Assembly: GCA_032622095.1 (NCBI GenBank)
Contig: CP136066.1
Location: 107,155,319-107,219,318, forward strand
Direction of reading: 5' to 3'
Source of the DNA: Siphonodentalium dalli
Lineage: Eukaryota; Mollusca; Scaphopoda; Gadilida; Siphonodentaliidae
DNA length: 64,000 nt
The notes beneath the pieces are model-generated. The model did not search any database and had not been told where the DNA came from. It was given only the letters and a program-made list of their open reading frames with translations. A program made the translations under genes and the position numbers. Position 1 is the stretch's first letter. Each line of letters opens with the position of its first letter. Of the stretch, positions 11,316 through 24,228 are shown piece after piece.

Positions 11316-13340
11316 CTGTTCAGAGGACACCATTGAGGGAAAATAGCACTTGCTACTCCACCTCAAGGTTATCAATAGTTTTTTTTTTATATAAATGACA
11401 AAATTCTTGCTTCGCAGCAACCGTGATGTCAGCGGGCAGATAAATAGTTTGAAGACTATAACCCGGGTGATAGTTTGCAAAATTCTTCAAAGGCTTTTAG
11501 ATTGCACACATTTAAATACAGATATCATTAATTTATATGGAAGTCTGAATGGTCATGTTACATGCTACAGCTGTCATCTGAGGAACAGCCTATCGAATGG
11601 CTGAAATTCAGCTTGCAGGTCTAAACGCCTGGTGCATATATCTTATCTCTAACTCAATCTGTTAAGCACAATATCCTTTCATTGTATGCTCTGTTACTTT
11701 CAATTCATATGACAGTGATATTGTTATTTGTAGAAACTAAGTTAACGTAGAATTTTAAGTTATTACTCAAGAGTTACTGGCAACAAATTGTTGCTTTCTT
11801 CTTCATTTGTACTTCATTCCAAGTAAAGTAATCAATATCTCCCCAATTATTGTAAAGCAACTGACAGCTGCTTTCTGTACAAATCAACTGATAATTCAAA
11901 TAACCATTTCAGTTTTTCGTAGATTCAGGCCTTTAATAGTTAGTTAAAATGATGAAATAACAGGATATAATGAAACTTGCCAATTATTCAATTAACTGTA
12001 CATCAATCACTCACAAAATGAGAAGTTATCATGCTTAAGATTTTTATATCAACTAAAACTGAGGACTAGTACTACTAGTAGTGTCAAACTTGGAAATTCA
12101 AGATATTTGGATGTTTCCTTGTGCAATGATTTGGTTGCAATTGAATGCAGTTCTCAAAATGCAGAGCATTCTAATGTACTTTTTTAAAAACAATTTTACA
12201 TATGTAGGGAAATCTTATTCAAATTTTTTGCAGATACTATAAAAAGTTGTCATAAAAGTAGCGAACTCAATTGAAAGCACATGCATGTATGAGTTATGTA
12301 AACAATTCATGGGTGTCAATCACCATTGGGAACCCTGTTTGAAGTAAAATACATATGTTCAATACTCTGGATTGGAAGGTGATTGGTCTTCTGATGTAAA
12401 GGTCATTATTATGATAACATGTCTTTAAAGAGAGTGTAGATCTCCTCCAAGCAAGTGTTATATAGATTCCGGGGTATAACTTAATAGATATCAATAGATG
12501 ACAGCTGACCGAAAAAGAAAGGCCCACTTTATTTTCGAACCCCCAGATCACATATATAAAATATGTGCCATATTATATACCATTTGAAAGAGAAAGCTCC
12601 AAAACATTGTATTATCAACTTATCCGTGTAATAAACTGTGAACATGTTGTTTTTGTTGAGTTACTGACGTGTTTTTTTCATCTGGATTGCAGTTCAAATT
12701 ATATTCAATGGAGAGGGAATAACTCTAAATCATAAAGATTGCGTTATTCCCCTTCCATTGAAAGTACATTTTTAGTTTGAATTCTGATGCATTCTGGGAG
12801 CCAAAAGGGTGGTAAACTTTATATGATTTCAGCTGTTTTCTATTTCTCTATGGAGATCTTCTGAGGCACAGACGTTTCAAAAGGTGATGAATTATAGATT
12901 GTTATTAAAACCGAATATCAAGGCACTATGAAATAAATAATCAATGACTCGAAAATTAAGTGGGCCTTTAATATCAATTTTATTTAGAATTTCTTAACAC
13001 ATTTGCGGGACTTGAAAAGGGGCTATTTTTTGTATTTTTGAAATTGGGTTTTATAAAAATTATTTTGTTGTAATAGTGACCAGGAAGAGATAAACTATCT
13101 TCAACTATTCACACATATATAATTGTTTTGAGTTAAAGGTACTCAATCCAATTCGCTGGTCCCCAAATCATCAGATTCCAACAACAACAACAAAAATTTA
13201 AATGCCGCCTCAGTTATCAGAATCAACTAATTGCCCAAAAATAATGCTGACCACAGTCAACTATAGTATAAAATTGCCCAAAACGTGTTATTAATTAATC
13301 ACATTTTGTTCAAAAAAATTTGACTGGATTCTCAAATATC
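11316..13340. other. AT-rich spacer
   Basis: No supported gene. A short inverted pair occurs around 12697-12770 (TTCAATGGAGAGGGAATAAC versus GTTATTCCCCTTCCATTGAA). Confidence 0.4.
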
Positions 13341-13369
13341 TAACACCCAAAGTCACTTGATTTTAGAGT

Positions 13370-13600
13370 TATATATTTTCATCCACAATTTGGTCCGAGA
13401 CCGTCGGCTTGGCGATTATTTGCCAGGCCGCCAAAATTTACATATCTCGGGAAATAACAAATTTCAAAAATTGATATCTGATCACTCAGAGCTTCGATGG
13501 CTGGGTTCCTCGACTGGTATCAAATATTTTTTTACCCCCGAAGCCAAAGAAATGGTAATTTGGGATGCATAAGTTATGCATCTTTAAGCTTTAACACCTG
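13370..13600. repeat. Solitary arm of the 6.6-7.25 kb inverted-repeat family
   Basis: Contains TTCAAAAATTGATATCTGAT, GGTTCCTCGACTGGTATCAA, CCCCCGAAGCCAAAGAAATG and a final GCATCTTTAA in the same order as the right arm near 7080-7250. Confidence 0.5.
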
Positions 13601-14039
13601 TGAATCGATCCCATCTATTTTCGGATACCATACTGACACCAATTGTGTACAGATCCTATAAATTGCACAACAGCCATGATATCTAACAATGCTAGAGAGA
13701 AATTTAAATCGGATATAAACTAAATTGTTCATTGTAATATTAAATGGTCACATACCAACATAATATAGTTAGCCATATGAAAGTCATTTTGAGTGAGTAA
13801 GATTCCAATGTCTTGCAACAACAATTTTTATTCCTTTTGTGAAATTCAAATGGGACCTAACCTTTCAAGTATAACAAATTCTCAGAAGTAAACACATTTA
13901 AACACCCAAAACAGATAGTATACTAGTTACAGTGCAAAACATGTATTGGAATGGTTGTGTGTATTTGTTATTATGTATCTGTTGTTTATGTGAATAAATG
14001 TGTTAAAGCAGTTCTGTTTCGATTTCATCTGCCTCCCTA

Positions 14040-14680
14040 CAATTGTTTTTTTAGGCCATGCTGTGGGGCAAAAAGATTCTATTAAGAAAACCGCCAGCGT
14101 CCATCTTGGATGTCACATTTGAATCCTTTGGCACACCCTGCATTCCACAATTATTGGCGAAAATGTTTTGAAAATTTAGAGGCATGTTTGCGATCACTTG
14201 AAGATGGGAACTATTGTATTTGAACGATTTTCAATGAAAACATGGCTGCCGGCAGTATTGATAGTCCAATTTGGATTTCCTTTGGCATGCCGGTAGACCA
14301 GCATTGTGGAAAGGATCACCACATAGGGCAGGTTTTGTCCGCACTTTTTCCCCAGAGTTATGCCCTTTGCTGGACTTAGTGTAAAACACGTTCATAACAA
14401 ACATTATGCTGTGGATGTCTTTATTATTGGATTAAGTTGTCTTTGGCATGGTGATAGTACAGGTTGGGGGAAAGGATATCCACATACTACATGTTTTGTC
14501 CATTAATTTTTGCCAGAGTTATGGCCCTTGATTGACTTGGAAATTTGTGAATGGAGGATTTGATGTATATAGTGGAGACCTTCAAGTTCATAGTACAGGT
14601 TTTGCGCGCACTTTTTTCCAGAGTTATGGCCCATTACCAGAGTTATGACCCGGGGTTAGACTGAGAAATGCCCCACTATT
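14040..14680. repeat. Old tandem-type repeat fragments
   Basis: CATCTTGGATGTCACATTTG, AACATGGCTGCCGGCAG and repeated 'AGAGTTATGGCCC' phrases link it to the 160-bp families at 26-29 kb and 16-18 kb. Highly diverged. Confidence 0.45.
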
Positions 14681-15380
14681 ATTTTATTTTCTCTCTAAAT
14701 AATAGCCAATATAATGCAATAGTGTGCGTACAGTCGGGGCATTGGCCCACGCTTGGCGTTGCCCTTGTTGGATAGATGCCGCTGACATATGTCTTAAAAG
14801 GGCACTAATGATTAATTTATATATATTTTGGCTACAGGCAACCAAACGGCTAGACCCTCGAAGTTATAATTTATACACATGTAAATTAACCGTGACGTTA
14901 ACCTCAGACGAATTAAAGGGACAATAATAAACAGATATGAGCAATAAAGAGCATTCCTTTTCAGCTTAGATATGTAGGAAAATTGGTACACATGGGTCAC
15001 TGACTGGTGCGCAAAAAATAGTACTGAGCGAATTTAAATGGGTACTAAACGTCCAGGTAGGACAAATACGTATACTACCACATGTCCATGTTAAAGACGT
15101 CTAGAAGCCAGCGTCACCAAACTTGATTGATTGATTGATTTTTATTTTGATAAATTAGATCAGCATTTTACAATATATAATTACAGAATACATAAATTTG
15201 ATAAAAGTGATAAATAAAGTTGACAGAGCTGAAAATTTGAATGAGAAGGTATTTGTGATTGGCTTATAAGAGGCTGTAAAGATAGTGATATTAGAGAAGA
15301 GAGTAGGTGGGCAGACTAATCGAAAATAGGAAGATAAATGCCGAGGGCTATCAAGGATGACACAAAAAGACCCAGAAGGG

Positions 15381-15500
15381 ACTTATTTATGGGAGGCCAA
15401 ATTCACATTTAATAATGAATTGCGCTTAAGCGCAAATACCACATATTGTGCTTGAGCTCAAATAGGGCATTTACGCTTAAGCGTAATGAATTGTGCTTAA
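15381..15500. repeat. Left arm of a 4.9-kb inverted repeat, GCGCTTAAGCGC motifs
   Basis: GGAGGCCAAATTCACATTTA followed by several GCGCTTAAGCGC-like palindromes. The reverse complement occurs at 20150-20250. Confidence 0.6.
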
Positions 15501-16033
15501 GCGTAATTGTGACTACTATCTAACCTACCCATAAACTATTGGCATGACCTGGTGTATCACCTAGCAACACAAGAGGAGCATTGGGCTAATTTTAACATGT
15601 TTTAATTAGCCTGAGTACTCAACAGTCAACTGTGAGTATGTGTTCAATAATGATTATCCCTAATTACATATTATCCTCATCCCTATATATTTACATACTA
15701 AGTGTTGTCATCACTAAATCCAGCATTCTGATTGGTCGGCGCCCATGTGGCTAGTTGCAGTTATTTCTCGGTGAATGCGCAACGGCTCACAACACCAAGC
15801 TCATAACACCATCGATATGTCATTGGGTTTGGAAAGACGAACGCGTAATGTTTTGGGTGCATTTGGACTCGCGCAGGATTGACTTAATACATCATCGGGT
15901 TTCAATATGAAGAGAAATTGTTCCTATTAACTTTTGCCAAGGGGCTATTGGGTATTTTGGGCTGTTTTTGTCACGATACACTTTTCGATTTAAATACATT
16001 TACAAAAGTGGATTTTTCGCTAAATGTATATAA

Positions 16034-16203
16034 ATATAAGGATTAACTGGACATCATGTGGACTATTTTTATGGAGATGTAACCGTGAGATAAGTGGTCA
16101 TAACTTGTATGTAAAACCCTTCGGGTTTTACACAAGTTATGTCCACTTACCTCACGGTTACATCTCCATAAAAACAGTCCACATGACAGTTAATCCTTAT
16201 ATC
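16034..16203. repeat. 170-bp near-perfect palindrome
   Basis: Arms of about 80 bp (GATTAACTGGACATCATGTG ... ACTTGT) meet at AACCCTTCGGGTT. The open frame across it is an artefact of the palindrome. Confidence 0.75.
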
Positions 16204-16474
16204 CAAAGAATTGATGTCTCCTTCCCGGAACTCTGGTAATTTTTTATATGATGTTTTTTAATGTATTTTTGCACAGATTTGGGCCATTACTATGGTCATA
16301 TACTATAGCATGCATGTGGTGTTACTGCATGAGGGTTTGCTTACCTCATATGGTTTACTTATTGACTTAAATCAGGGGAAAAACCCCATTTTCAGATTAT
16401 CAGCATCCCTGTCCAAAAAAATTGGTGTCTCATTCCTGGAGCTTTGGTGTCTCAGTCATCGAGCTATAGTTTTT

Positions 16475-16554
16475 ATGTTTACCCATACCATAGTATGGTA
16501 AACATAGTGTCGTTGTCCGGATTGACCACTCGTCATTAGTCCGTCCGTCCGTCC

Positions 16555-16592
<38 letters not shown>

Positions 16593-17045
16593 AGACACTT
16601 TACGCATGGTGCGATAACTGAAATATTTTCTATCTGATCGGAACCAAATTTTGTATATGAATTTCTCAGCACCAAATACAGATCGAGTTCGAATATGGGT
16701 TTGATCCGAGTTTTTTTTTACAGAGTTATGGCCCTTTTTCGACTTAAAATTCATGCATGCTGCCATAACTAAAAAAAAAATTATCTGACCGGTACCAAAT
16801 CTGGTATGCGAGTTTCTCAGCCCAAAATACATATCGAGTTCGAATATGGGTTTGATCTGATATTTTTTAATGGAGTTATGGCCCTTTGACATTGAATTCA
16901 TGCATGCTTCCATAAATACACCATTTCTCAACTGATAGGAACCAAATTTTGTATGTGAGTTTCTCAACTCAAAATACAGATCGAGTTCGAATATGGGTTT
17001 GATCCGTTATTTTTTAGTGGAGTTATGGCCCTTTTTTAACTAAGA
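16475..17045. repeat. CCATACCATAGTATGG family element with ~150-bp internal repeats
   Basis: It begins with the palindrome CCATACCATAGTATGG, then GTTGTCCGGATTGACCACTC and a (GTCY)n microsatellite (about 16540-16592). Three ~150-bp units each contain GAGTTCGAATATGGGTTTGA (near 16685, 16836 and 16983) and GAGTTATGGCCC. Confidence 0.7.
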
Positions 17046-17429
17046 ATTGAACAGACAACCCTAGCAGTCTACAATTATTTACCAGTGATATGAAGTTTAA
17101 CTCCTTAGAGAAGGAGATAAGCAGTAATCTGTATTATGAGAAATAGAGTTATTTTTAGCCATCAGTATGAGGCCTAACCAGAGATACTTTATACTGGTAC
17201 CTGTGGAGAGATAAGAGCTCTATGTAATTAATTTGCCCTGGGTTTCTGAGGAGGTCTCTATGTCAAGAAAGATGGCTTGCAATAGAAAACTCATTGGGAA
17301 TAAATTGTGTTTTATCACATAATCTGTCATGTTTGTCCAGTGTTTCACAAAAATCACATACATGCCCATGCTAGTGGAGATGGGGAAAATTGATACTTAC
17401 CCACAAATGACTAATTTGTATGTTAATTT

Positions 17430-18450
17430 ACCCATACCATAGTATGGTATTAAAACATAGTATCAACGTCCGAATTGACCACTCGTCGTTAGTCCATCCG
17501 TCCACATGTCTGCCTGTAGACACTTTACACATGGTGCGATAACTCAAACATTTTCTATCTGATCGGAACCAAATTTTGTATATGAATTTTACAGCACAAA
17601 AGACAGATTGAGTTTGAATATGGGTTTGATCAGACTATTTTTAAGTGAGTTATGGACCTTTTTCCAAAAAAATATTCACTCTTAACAAAAAAAAAATTTA
17701 GTTTTAATTTCTTGCACAATTTAACATAAAATGAATAAATAAATAAATAACAACAAAAAATAATAAAATTGTTTTTTTATAATAATTAAAAAAAAAGTAG
17801 TAACAGTAACAGAGTAACTTACTATCGCCAAGGGATGGGTTAACATCTGCCGATCGTGATCGGCCTCTCGTTTATGTTTACCCATACCATAGTATGGTAA
17901 ACATAGTGTCGTTGTCCGGATTGACCACTCGTCGTTAGTCCGTCCGTCTGTCTGTCTGTCTGTCTGTAGACACTTTATGCATGGTGCGATAACTGAAATA
18001 TTTTCTATCTGATCGGAACCAAATTTTGTATATGAATTTCTCAGCATCAAATACAGATCGAGTTCGAATATGGGTTTGATCCGAGTTTTTTTTATGGAGT
18101 TATGGCCCTTTTTCAACTTAGAATTCATGTATGCTGCCATAACTATATTATCTGACTGTAACCAAATTTGGTATGTGAGTTGCTCAGTCCAAAATACATA
18201 TCGAGTTCGAATATGGGTTTGATCCGATATTTTTTTATGGAGTTATGGCCCTTTGACATAGAATTCATGAATGCTTCGTTAAATCAACAATTTTTCAACT
18301 GATAGGAACCAAATTTTGTATGTGAGTTTCTCAACTCAAAATACAGATCGAGTTCGAATATGGGTTAGATCTAATTTGTTATACCAGAGTTATGGCCCTT
18401 TTTCAACTAATAATTGAACAGATTTGAGTTTTTGATAACCCAGGTGGATT
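17430..18450. repeat. Two further copies of the CCATACCATAGTATGG family
   Basis: A short copy (17430-17680) and a full copy (17878-18420) repeat the head, the GTCTGTCTGT microsatellite and the ~150-bp GAGTTCGAATATGGGT units. Confidence 0.7.
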
Positions 18451-18869
18451 ACAATTAACTACCAGTAATGCAAGCTTAACTGCATAGATAGTGTTCTGAG
18501 AGACTGCAGAACTGATGTCTTATTGAAATATTAGTTATTTTTAGCCACTGTATATAGGACATAGCTCTATGATAGTGGTGAAGCTGTACCCATTCATGAT
18601 TCAATGGATTGTCCCATTCAGTTCTAAAGTTTTAATTGGAATACTCTATTATTGTAGGGATGTTCTCATTTTAAATTTCAATTAATCATTCTTCTGTTAT
18701 CTCCAGGTTTCTCCTCATTCACTTGCATGGATTTCTGTAGTTGAAGATTAACACATCTCAACATTCCTGATACTTTCATCTGATACCATGTCTCATTTTA
18801 TATTGGTTTATTTTGACACACTCTTTGCCCCTATTGATTGATTAATTTATTTTGATTTTTATGTGTACC

Positions 18870-19300
18870 TATACCATATTGTGATGTCCGGATTGACCAC
18901 TTGTTTTCATTTAGATATTGATGATTATGATACAAGTTGATTAAAAAGGTTCCCAATGTGTCCCTTTTTTAAAATAATTAAAAATAATTATTGTTTTAAG
19001 TTTGAAAATTTGAAAAACTAACACCATTATAACTCTGCCAATGGGTACCCCGAATCACCACACCAAATTTGTTTAAATCGGTCCAAAATCTTGTGTTATG
19101 TACTGGTAAATCTGTTTGGAGCAACATTAAATCCAATTCACCATAGTATGGTACACATATTGTGATGTCCGGATAAAAACTAACACCATTATAACTCTGC
19201 CAAGGGTACCCCGAATCACCACACCAAATTTGTTTAAATCGGTCCAAAATCTTGTTATGTACCTGTAAATCTGTTTGGAGCAACATTAAATCCAATTCAC
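18870..19300. repeat. ~130-bp direct repeat within the same family
   Basis: AAAACTAACACCATTATAAC, CCCCGAATCACCACACCAAA and CTGTTTGGAGCAACATTAAA occur twice (about 19014-19142 and 19173-19300), each near a degenerate CACCATAGTATGG or GTGATGTCCGGAT head. Confidence 0.65.
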
Positions 19301-20149
19301 CAATTTTATGCCATGCCTTTGGACTACTTAGCTATTGATAAGGCTATATCATTTTCTGATGTCTCTTATGCCAATGTGCAAATAATCTGATAAAGAAGGC
19401 TATGGTATCTAATTTAAAATAAAGATTCAACAATAAACATCACATGATATTAGCAGTAGACTTGGACTCTCTTAACCCAAGTATTCCATGTTCAGGTCAC
19501 ACCTTTCACATTGAACCCAAGGCTGTGGTGGTTTAGCATTACATATCTTGTACCAGTGCATTCTCTTATATAAATGCCGGTGACCCATACATTCCAATAT
19601 TTGTGTTATGTACATTTGTCTATAATAGTACATACAGTATACTCATATAATTCAACACCAAAACTCTCATTTATGATTCCGATCATAGTAAATTTTTATC
19701 GCCAAGGGATGGGTTAACATCTGCCGATCGTGATCGACCTCTCGTTTTATTAAATCAGAATCTCTTGCACAAATCTAGAGTATTTCCATCATCATATAGT
19801 GTGAATGTGGTGTCACCGAGGGCTTGCTTCCCTCATATGGTGTGCCTGTATACCCGAAAATTGAAGAAAATCAAAGTCGCTCCGACTAATACAGAAAGTA
19901 ATGCTATTGCGAGTAGCCCCAACTAATATATACCGAAGATAATATAATGCTATCACGAGTCGCTCCAACTAAAACAGAAGGTGATACTATTGCGAGTCAG
20001 CCATTTTGATAAACAAGTTGGGCTAGCTCCCTGCCCATCCAAATCAATGAAAACAAGAGGTGATATGTCAATAGGAGTAAGGTTAAGTTATGGATAAACC
20101 TATTTATTCACCAGGGGTGTTTAGTTACATATAACCATGAATATAACAA

Positions 20150-20250
20150 TTGATTGCGCTTAAGCGTAATTGATTGCACTTAAGCGCAATTGATTGCGCT
20201 TAAGCACAATTAATTATTAAATGTGAATTTGGCCTCCGATACTTATTTAC
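20150..20250. repeat. Right arm of the 4.9-kb inverted repeat
   Basis: GCGCTTAAGCGTAATTGATT units followed by TAAATGTGAATTTGGCCTCC, the reverse complement of the left arm at 15381-15500. Confidence 0.6.
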
Positions 20251-20359
20251 ATTGTGGTCCTTAGGAAGCTCCCAGCGATACGAGTGTTGAAATAATTCCA
20301 CTGTTGAGTTTTGTATTAATTAAAATAGTATGAGACTACTCTATGACAGGAATTGGGTT

Positions 20360-20477
20360 TTAAATATTGGTATAAAATTACTTCATTTAACAGTTTCAAT
20401 TGATAATTGAAGATAACTAAAAACTTCAATTATCAATTGAAAGTGTTAAATGAAGTAATTTTATACCAATATAAAAG
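20360..20477. repeat. ~115-bp palindrome
   Basis: Arms ATATTGGTATAAAATTACTT ... TCAATTGATAATTGAAG fold back on each other with a short AT-rich loop. Confidence 0.7.
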
Positions 20478-21027
20478 GCAAGAGGTTAACTAGACTAATA
20501 AGTATGCATCTCTTCTGTGAATAGTGTGATTAGCATTTGTCATCTATATTCAAAATATACAAAAAAACGGAGATTGGGGAAAGGAATAGATTCTTCACTT
20601 TGTGTACGCCAGCGCACAGCAAGGCCAATTTCACATTAGCAATACAGACGACGGTGTTGTCCAGAACCAGAAATATGTGCACGACTTTGCTACGGTACGA
20701 AAAAATGTGGTTTGTTTACTTCCGGTAGAAAATAGAAACGCGATATTTTCAAAATTCGACAAAAGACATGGTTTGTTGCTTCCCTAGTGGTATATTGAGC
20801 GTGGCGGGCACGATAATCCAAACTAGAATATATACATGGTGTTCAATGATTTTAAAATGATTACGGTAGTTCATTATATTCAAAAAAATTAGAGCTTCAA
20901 AATTCGATACGTCGAAAATAGGAAAGAACTAATATAAAATAAAAAATATGAACTCCTGCCGACGGTCAGCCATTAATGTCCGCATGCGATCGGACAGCAC
21001 ACTGCACCGACGACAACATACAGACAT
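20478..21027. other. Spacer, no supported gene
   Basis: Two overlapping short frames near 20537-20790 lack domains or splice support. Confidence 0.3.
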
Positions 21028-21265
21028 CAAAATAAATGTCCCTCGACCGTGTTAAGACTGCGTTGAGAATTGACCATCAACGGTTGGTTGCAACGCGATT
21101 CTTGAATCTTGTGTTAACGCAACACAGTCGTAACTTTACTCCAACGCGGTTGTGATTTTTCTCAACGCGGTCGAGGTAACCGTCAACGCAACATAACGCG
21201 GTCGGCATGACAGTCAATGCAACAAACCCGGTCCAGATAACCGTCAATGAAACATAATACAACAG
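21028..21265. repeat. Degenerate AACGCGGTC tandem array
   Basis: About seven ~25-35-bp units of the form GTCAACGCAACA...AACGCGGTC. A related array with opposite-looking ends lies at 30780-30945. Confidence 0.55.
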
Positions 21266-21269
21266 TCCT

Positions 21270-22310
21270 TCGATTTTGAGGCGCGCAATTGCGCTTGCGC
21301 GCCTTGGCGCGCGCGGATCTAAAAACCAGCGAGTTATTAAATGCGCACGCCGAAAATTTTAAATGCGCGCGTCGGAATTTGCAGCCAGTGAACGAGATTT
21401 TAACAAACAGCACATAAATGGTTAAACGCCGACAAGACTATTCACCGTGTATATTTCTCAGCAGCAATGACGTTGATTACGAACATGACAACAAAGATCA
21501 AAGCGGCCGCCGGCGTCTTTCTCACTCAATGATTGGGGTGACACCTCATCACAACTGCTGCACGTGCGAGTTCCCGCAAAAAAAACGGTGTCAATTCTTT
21601 GACGGCCTCGTTTGATGTTTCGGCATGCGGGATTCGCCGATTCATTTGTATACTATTGCCATAGATTAGGGTTTAAGTTTAACTATACTTCGAAGCTATA
21701 CGTCGAAGCCAGTATCTCTCGACTCGGAGAAAGCGAAAAATGGACATTGGAGCCTCCGAAATACCAACTCTTATCAAAACGAAAGAGAGCCCCCGGCTGA
21801 TTCGTCGGATTCCGGTGAATCTGATTGCGGTAACGATTCCACTTCCGAGTTTGAAGTTTTAAGCGACTGCGAGTCTGATGAGCATGCGCTCTCAGACGCG
21901 GAAGTGGACTCATTACCGTGATTAGATTCACCTGGATTGCCGGATAATCGGATTATTGTGGACTAGATACTGTACTACAATCTAAACATATGTTTTTATT
22001 TCTGTTTTTCACTTTATGTTGCCACAGGCACACTTGGAATTATACGTGTGTATCATTATACTTGTGTTTGTCTTTTATTCAGTAATCATTTCATCCATGT
22101 TAATTTGAATTGTGCTCCCTCAAAAAAGGCGCGCGCAAATTCCAAAAGCTCCGAGCGATATATCGCGCACCTACGTTTTCCAAATTCGAAGGACTGATAC
22201 AATGCCAATGGCAATGGTGGGAGGCATGGATAATTGTGACGAGCACAGGATTCACATACGATCCGGCAACAAGTTGCACACAAGCTGCAAGTCCCGACTA
22301 AAAGTCACTT
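21270..22310. other. CpG-rich tract, possible promoter/CpG island
   Basis: CpG and GCGCGC-type words (CGCGCAATTGCGC, TTGGCGCGCGCGG, GGCGCGCGC, ATATCGCGC) are concentrated here while most of the window is CpG-poor. Several short frames are open, among them one ending in a Ser/Asp/Glu-rich peptide (~21790-21921, stop TGA). No domain, exon pair or transcript evidence. Confidence 0.3.
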
Positions 22311-23160
22311 CCTGTTTACGTTGTCAAGCAGACAAAATCATCTTGACAACAAATGTAATTGTGCGGAGCACAGATCCATCACACAAATATCGTTCCAATA
22401 AGCTATACATATTATATTAACCCAAATTATATTCCCCCATATTCAGATCATATCAGGGCACATTTAGAAGCATTTATTTGGAAGTTTTGAGGTCGCACAT
22501 TTATGTATTTAACATTGAAGCGAGTGCGTCTCCGGCAATGTCGGAAGCTTTTTGGCCTGCGACCCCGGTTATCACAAATAGCGAATTTTCACATAAAAAT
22601 GGTAACTTCCCATGATATATGGTTGTTATGCCTATAACAATCATATATCAATGCACCCCTCCACAATTATCCAAACCCTGGAAAAGTTCGGGAAAGTCAA
22701 ATATATTCAATTATAAAACACCCCAAATTTCGATGCACATAAAAGAAATCAACCCGGTGCTTCCCGATTTCCATAAATAGTGAGAAAACAACAAGGTCCC
22801 ATTTGTTGAAATTATAAGGCAATTGTCGGGTATACATGACTATATTACCCCGAACAAATGCCAACCCGAGGAAATGTCAAATAAGTGAGTTTTGATCCAA
22901 AAATATGACGGCATATTTTTGCATTACGAATACATGGCCGCCCGTTTCGTCACTCACCTCATCTCCGGAGTATGAATCTATTCCCGTCCAAATATTTCCA
23001 ATAGCCCAATTATAGTTATCAATAAACTCCTTATACATAACTGTAATTAAATATCCAGGTACTAGTAACATAGGAATTTCCCGAATTCCATAATACCTTG
23101 GAATATTGCCATGATTAAAATTAGACTGCGAGCAAAAAGGGAAATCCCCGATCACAAATA
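22311..23160. other. Spacer, nothing recognised
   Basis: No supported gene. An inverted pair around CCATGATATATGGTTGTTAT / ATAACAATCATATATC sits near 22609-22650. Confidence 0.3.
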
Positions 23161-23184
23161 TAGAAGCAGATCGGTGCTCTCAAG

Positions 23185-23760
23185 CTAGCCTGTGATTGGC
23201 TGGGTTTCAACGATTCTGATTGGTTGCAACTTTGTGCCACCAGGTGCCCTGAGATGGGTAAAAAAGGAGGTCTCAGACCCGGAGAACCTCAGTTGGGTCA
23301 CGGCTCAATTCAATGTAAGCTAGCTCGAAGCCTAAGTGCTCGAAGCAAAAGCTCGAATCTTTAAGATCGAAGCATAAAAGCTTAAGTAAGGTGTTACCCT
23401 AAGTGGTAAACCTTGGAAGTGTATAGAGACTAAGTGGGCAGTTTTACGAGGTTAAAACTGCCAAAGTCCTGCCACGGGCAGAACTTGAACAGACAGTTAG
23501 CTGGAAACTGTCGGTCTCTATTGTGTTTACAGATTGGCAAGGCCAAGTCTGTGTAGTGTATAGAGACTAAGTGTGCAGTTTTACGAGGTTAAAACTGACA
23601 AAGTCCTGCCACGGGCAGAACTTGAAGACAGTTAGCTGGAAACTGTCAGTCTCTATTAATATTTACAGATTGGCAAGGCCAAGTCTGTGTAACTGGTGAT
23701 AGTTAGGGGTATAGTGTAGTGTTTCCCTTGAGCACTTAGAAAAATAAGGGTGGTGGCAGC
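23185..23760 (+). mobile_element. LTR-like remnant with PBS-like motif (tentative)
   Basis: Two CCAAT-type boxes (GATTGG), an A-rich TATA-like stretch, a CTCGAAGC-rich leader and two direct ~150-bp units (each with CAGTTTTACGAGGTTAAAAC, CCTGCCACGGGCAGAACTTG, CAGATTGGCAAGGCCAAGTC) end at GGTGGTGGCAGCAACTTT. TGGTGGCAGC resembles primer-binding sites of metazoan Gypsy-type elements. No flanking coding region, partner LTR or target duplication was found. Confidence 0.35.
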
Positions 23761-23799
23761 AACTTTATTTAGAATCAACCCAGACATTAAAATCCCCTT

Positions 23800-23885
23800 G
23801 GGCGTCTGGGCGACCCACGAGTCGGAATCATATTCCCTTTTATGGCATGCAGTCGTTAGACCGCTCGGTTAGTTTATACCCCCGG
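23800..23885 (-). other. tRNA-like patch (degenerate, Leu/Ser-type)
   Basis: On the minus strand ACCGAGCGGTCTAACG resembles the A box/D arm of a tRNA-Leu. About 45 bases later CGTGGGTCGCCCAGACG resembles a decayed T arm. The cloverleaf is not intact, so this is not a functional tRNA; it may be a tRNA-derived SINE head or a pseudo-tRNA. Confidence 0.25.
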
Positions 23886-24228
23886 TTGCATGTTACATAA
23901 TGCATGATTGATTGGTGTTAAATGTTTTTCATTCAAATTTTTCCGAAAAAAGCTAATAAATAAATGTAGATCTCATTGATCGTGCTGCACGAATTAATAG
24001 AGATGCAATTGAGATTTCTAACAAACAAAACTCTCTTGAGTTCACGTCACAATGTACATGTATTTTTGAATATTTAATATTCAGCGTCACGTCCGATTAA
24101 AGGTCGATTATCTGTACGCCAAGTGTCCGATGTCATTTGAAATCTTTGTGAGGATATGCTAACTCATAACAGATCTACAATGATGTAAATAATTTAACAT
24201 ATTAATTATCCGTGTGTTCTTCAACCTG

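Noticed and set aside
20537-20787. Two overlapping 61-63 aa frames that look fairly balanced
   Set aside because: No domain, no convincing splice sites, no partner exon.
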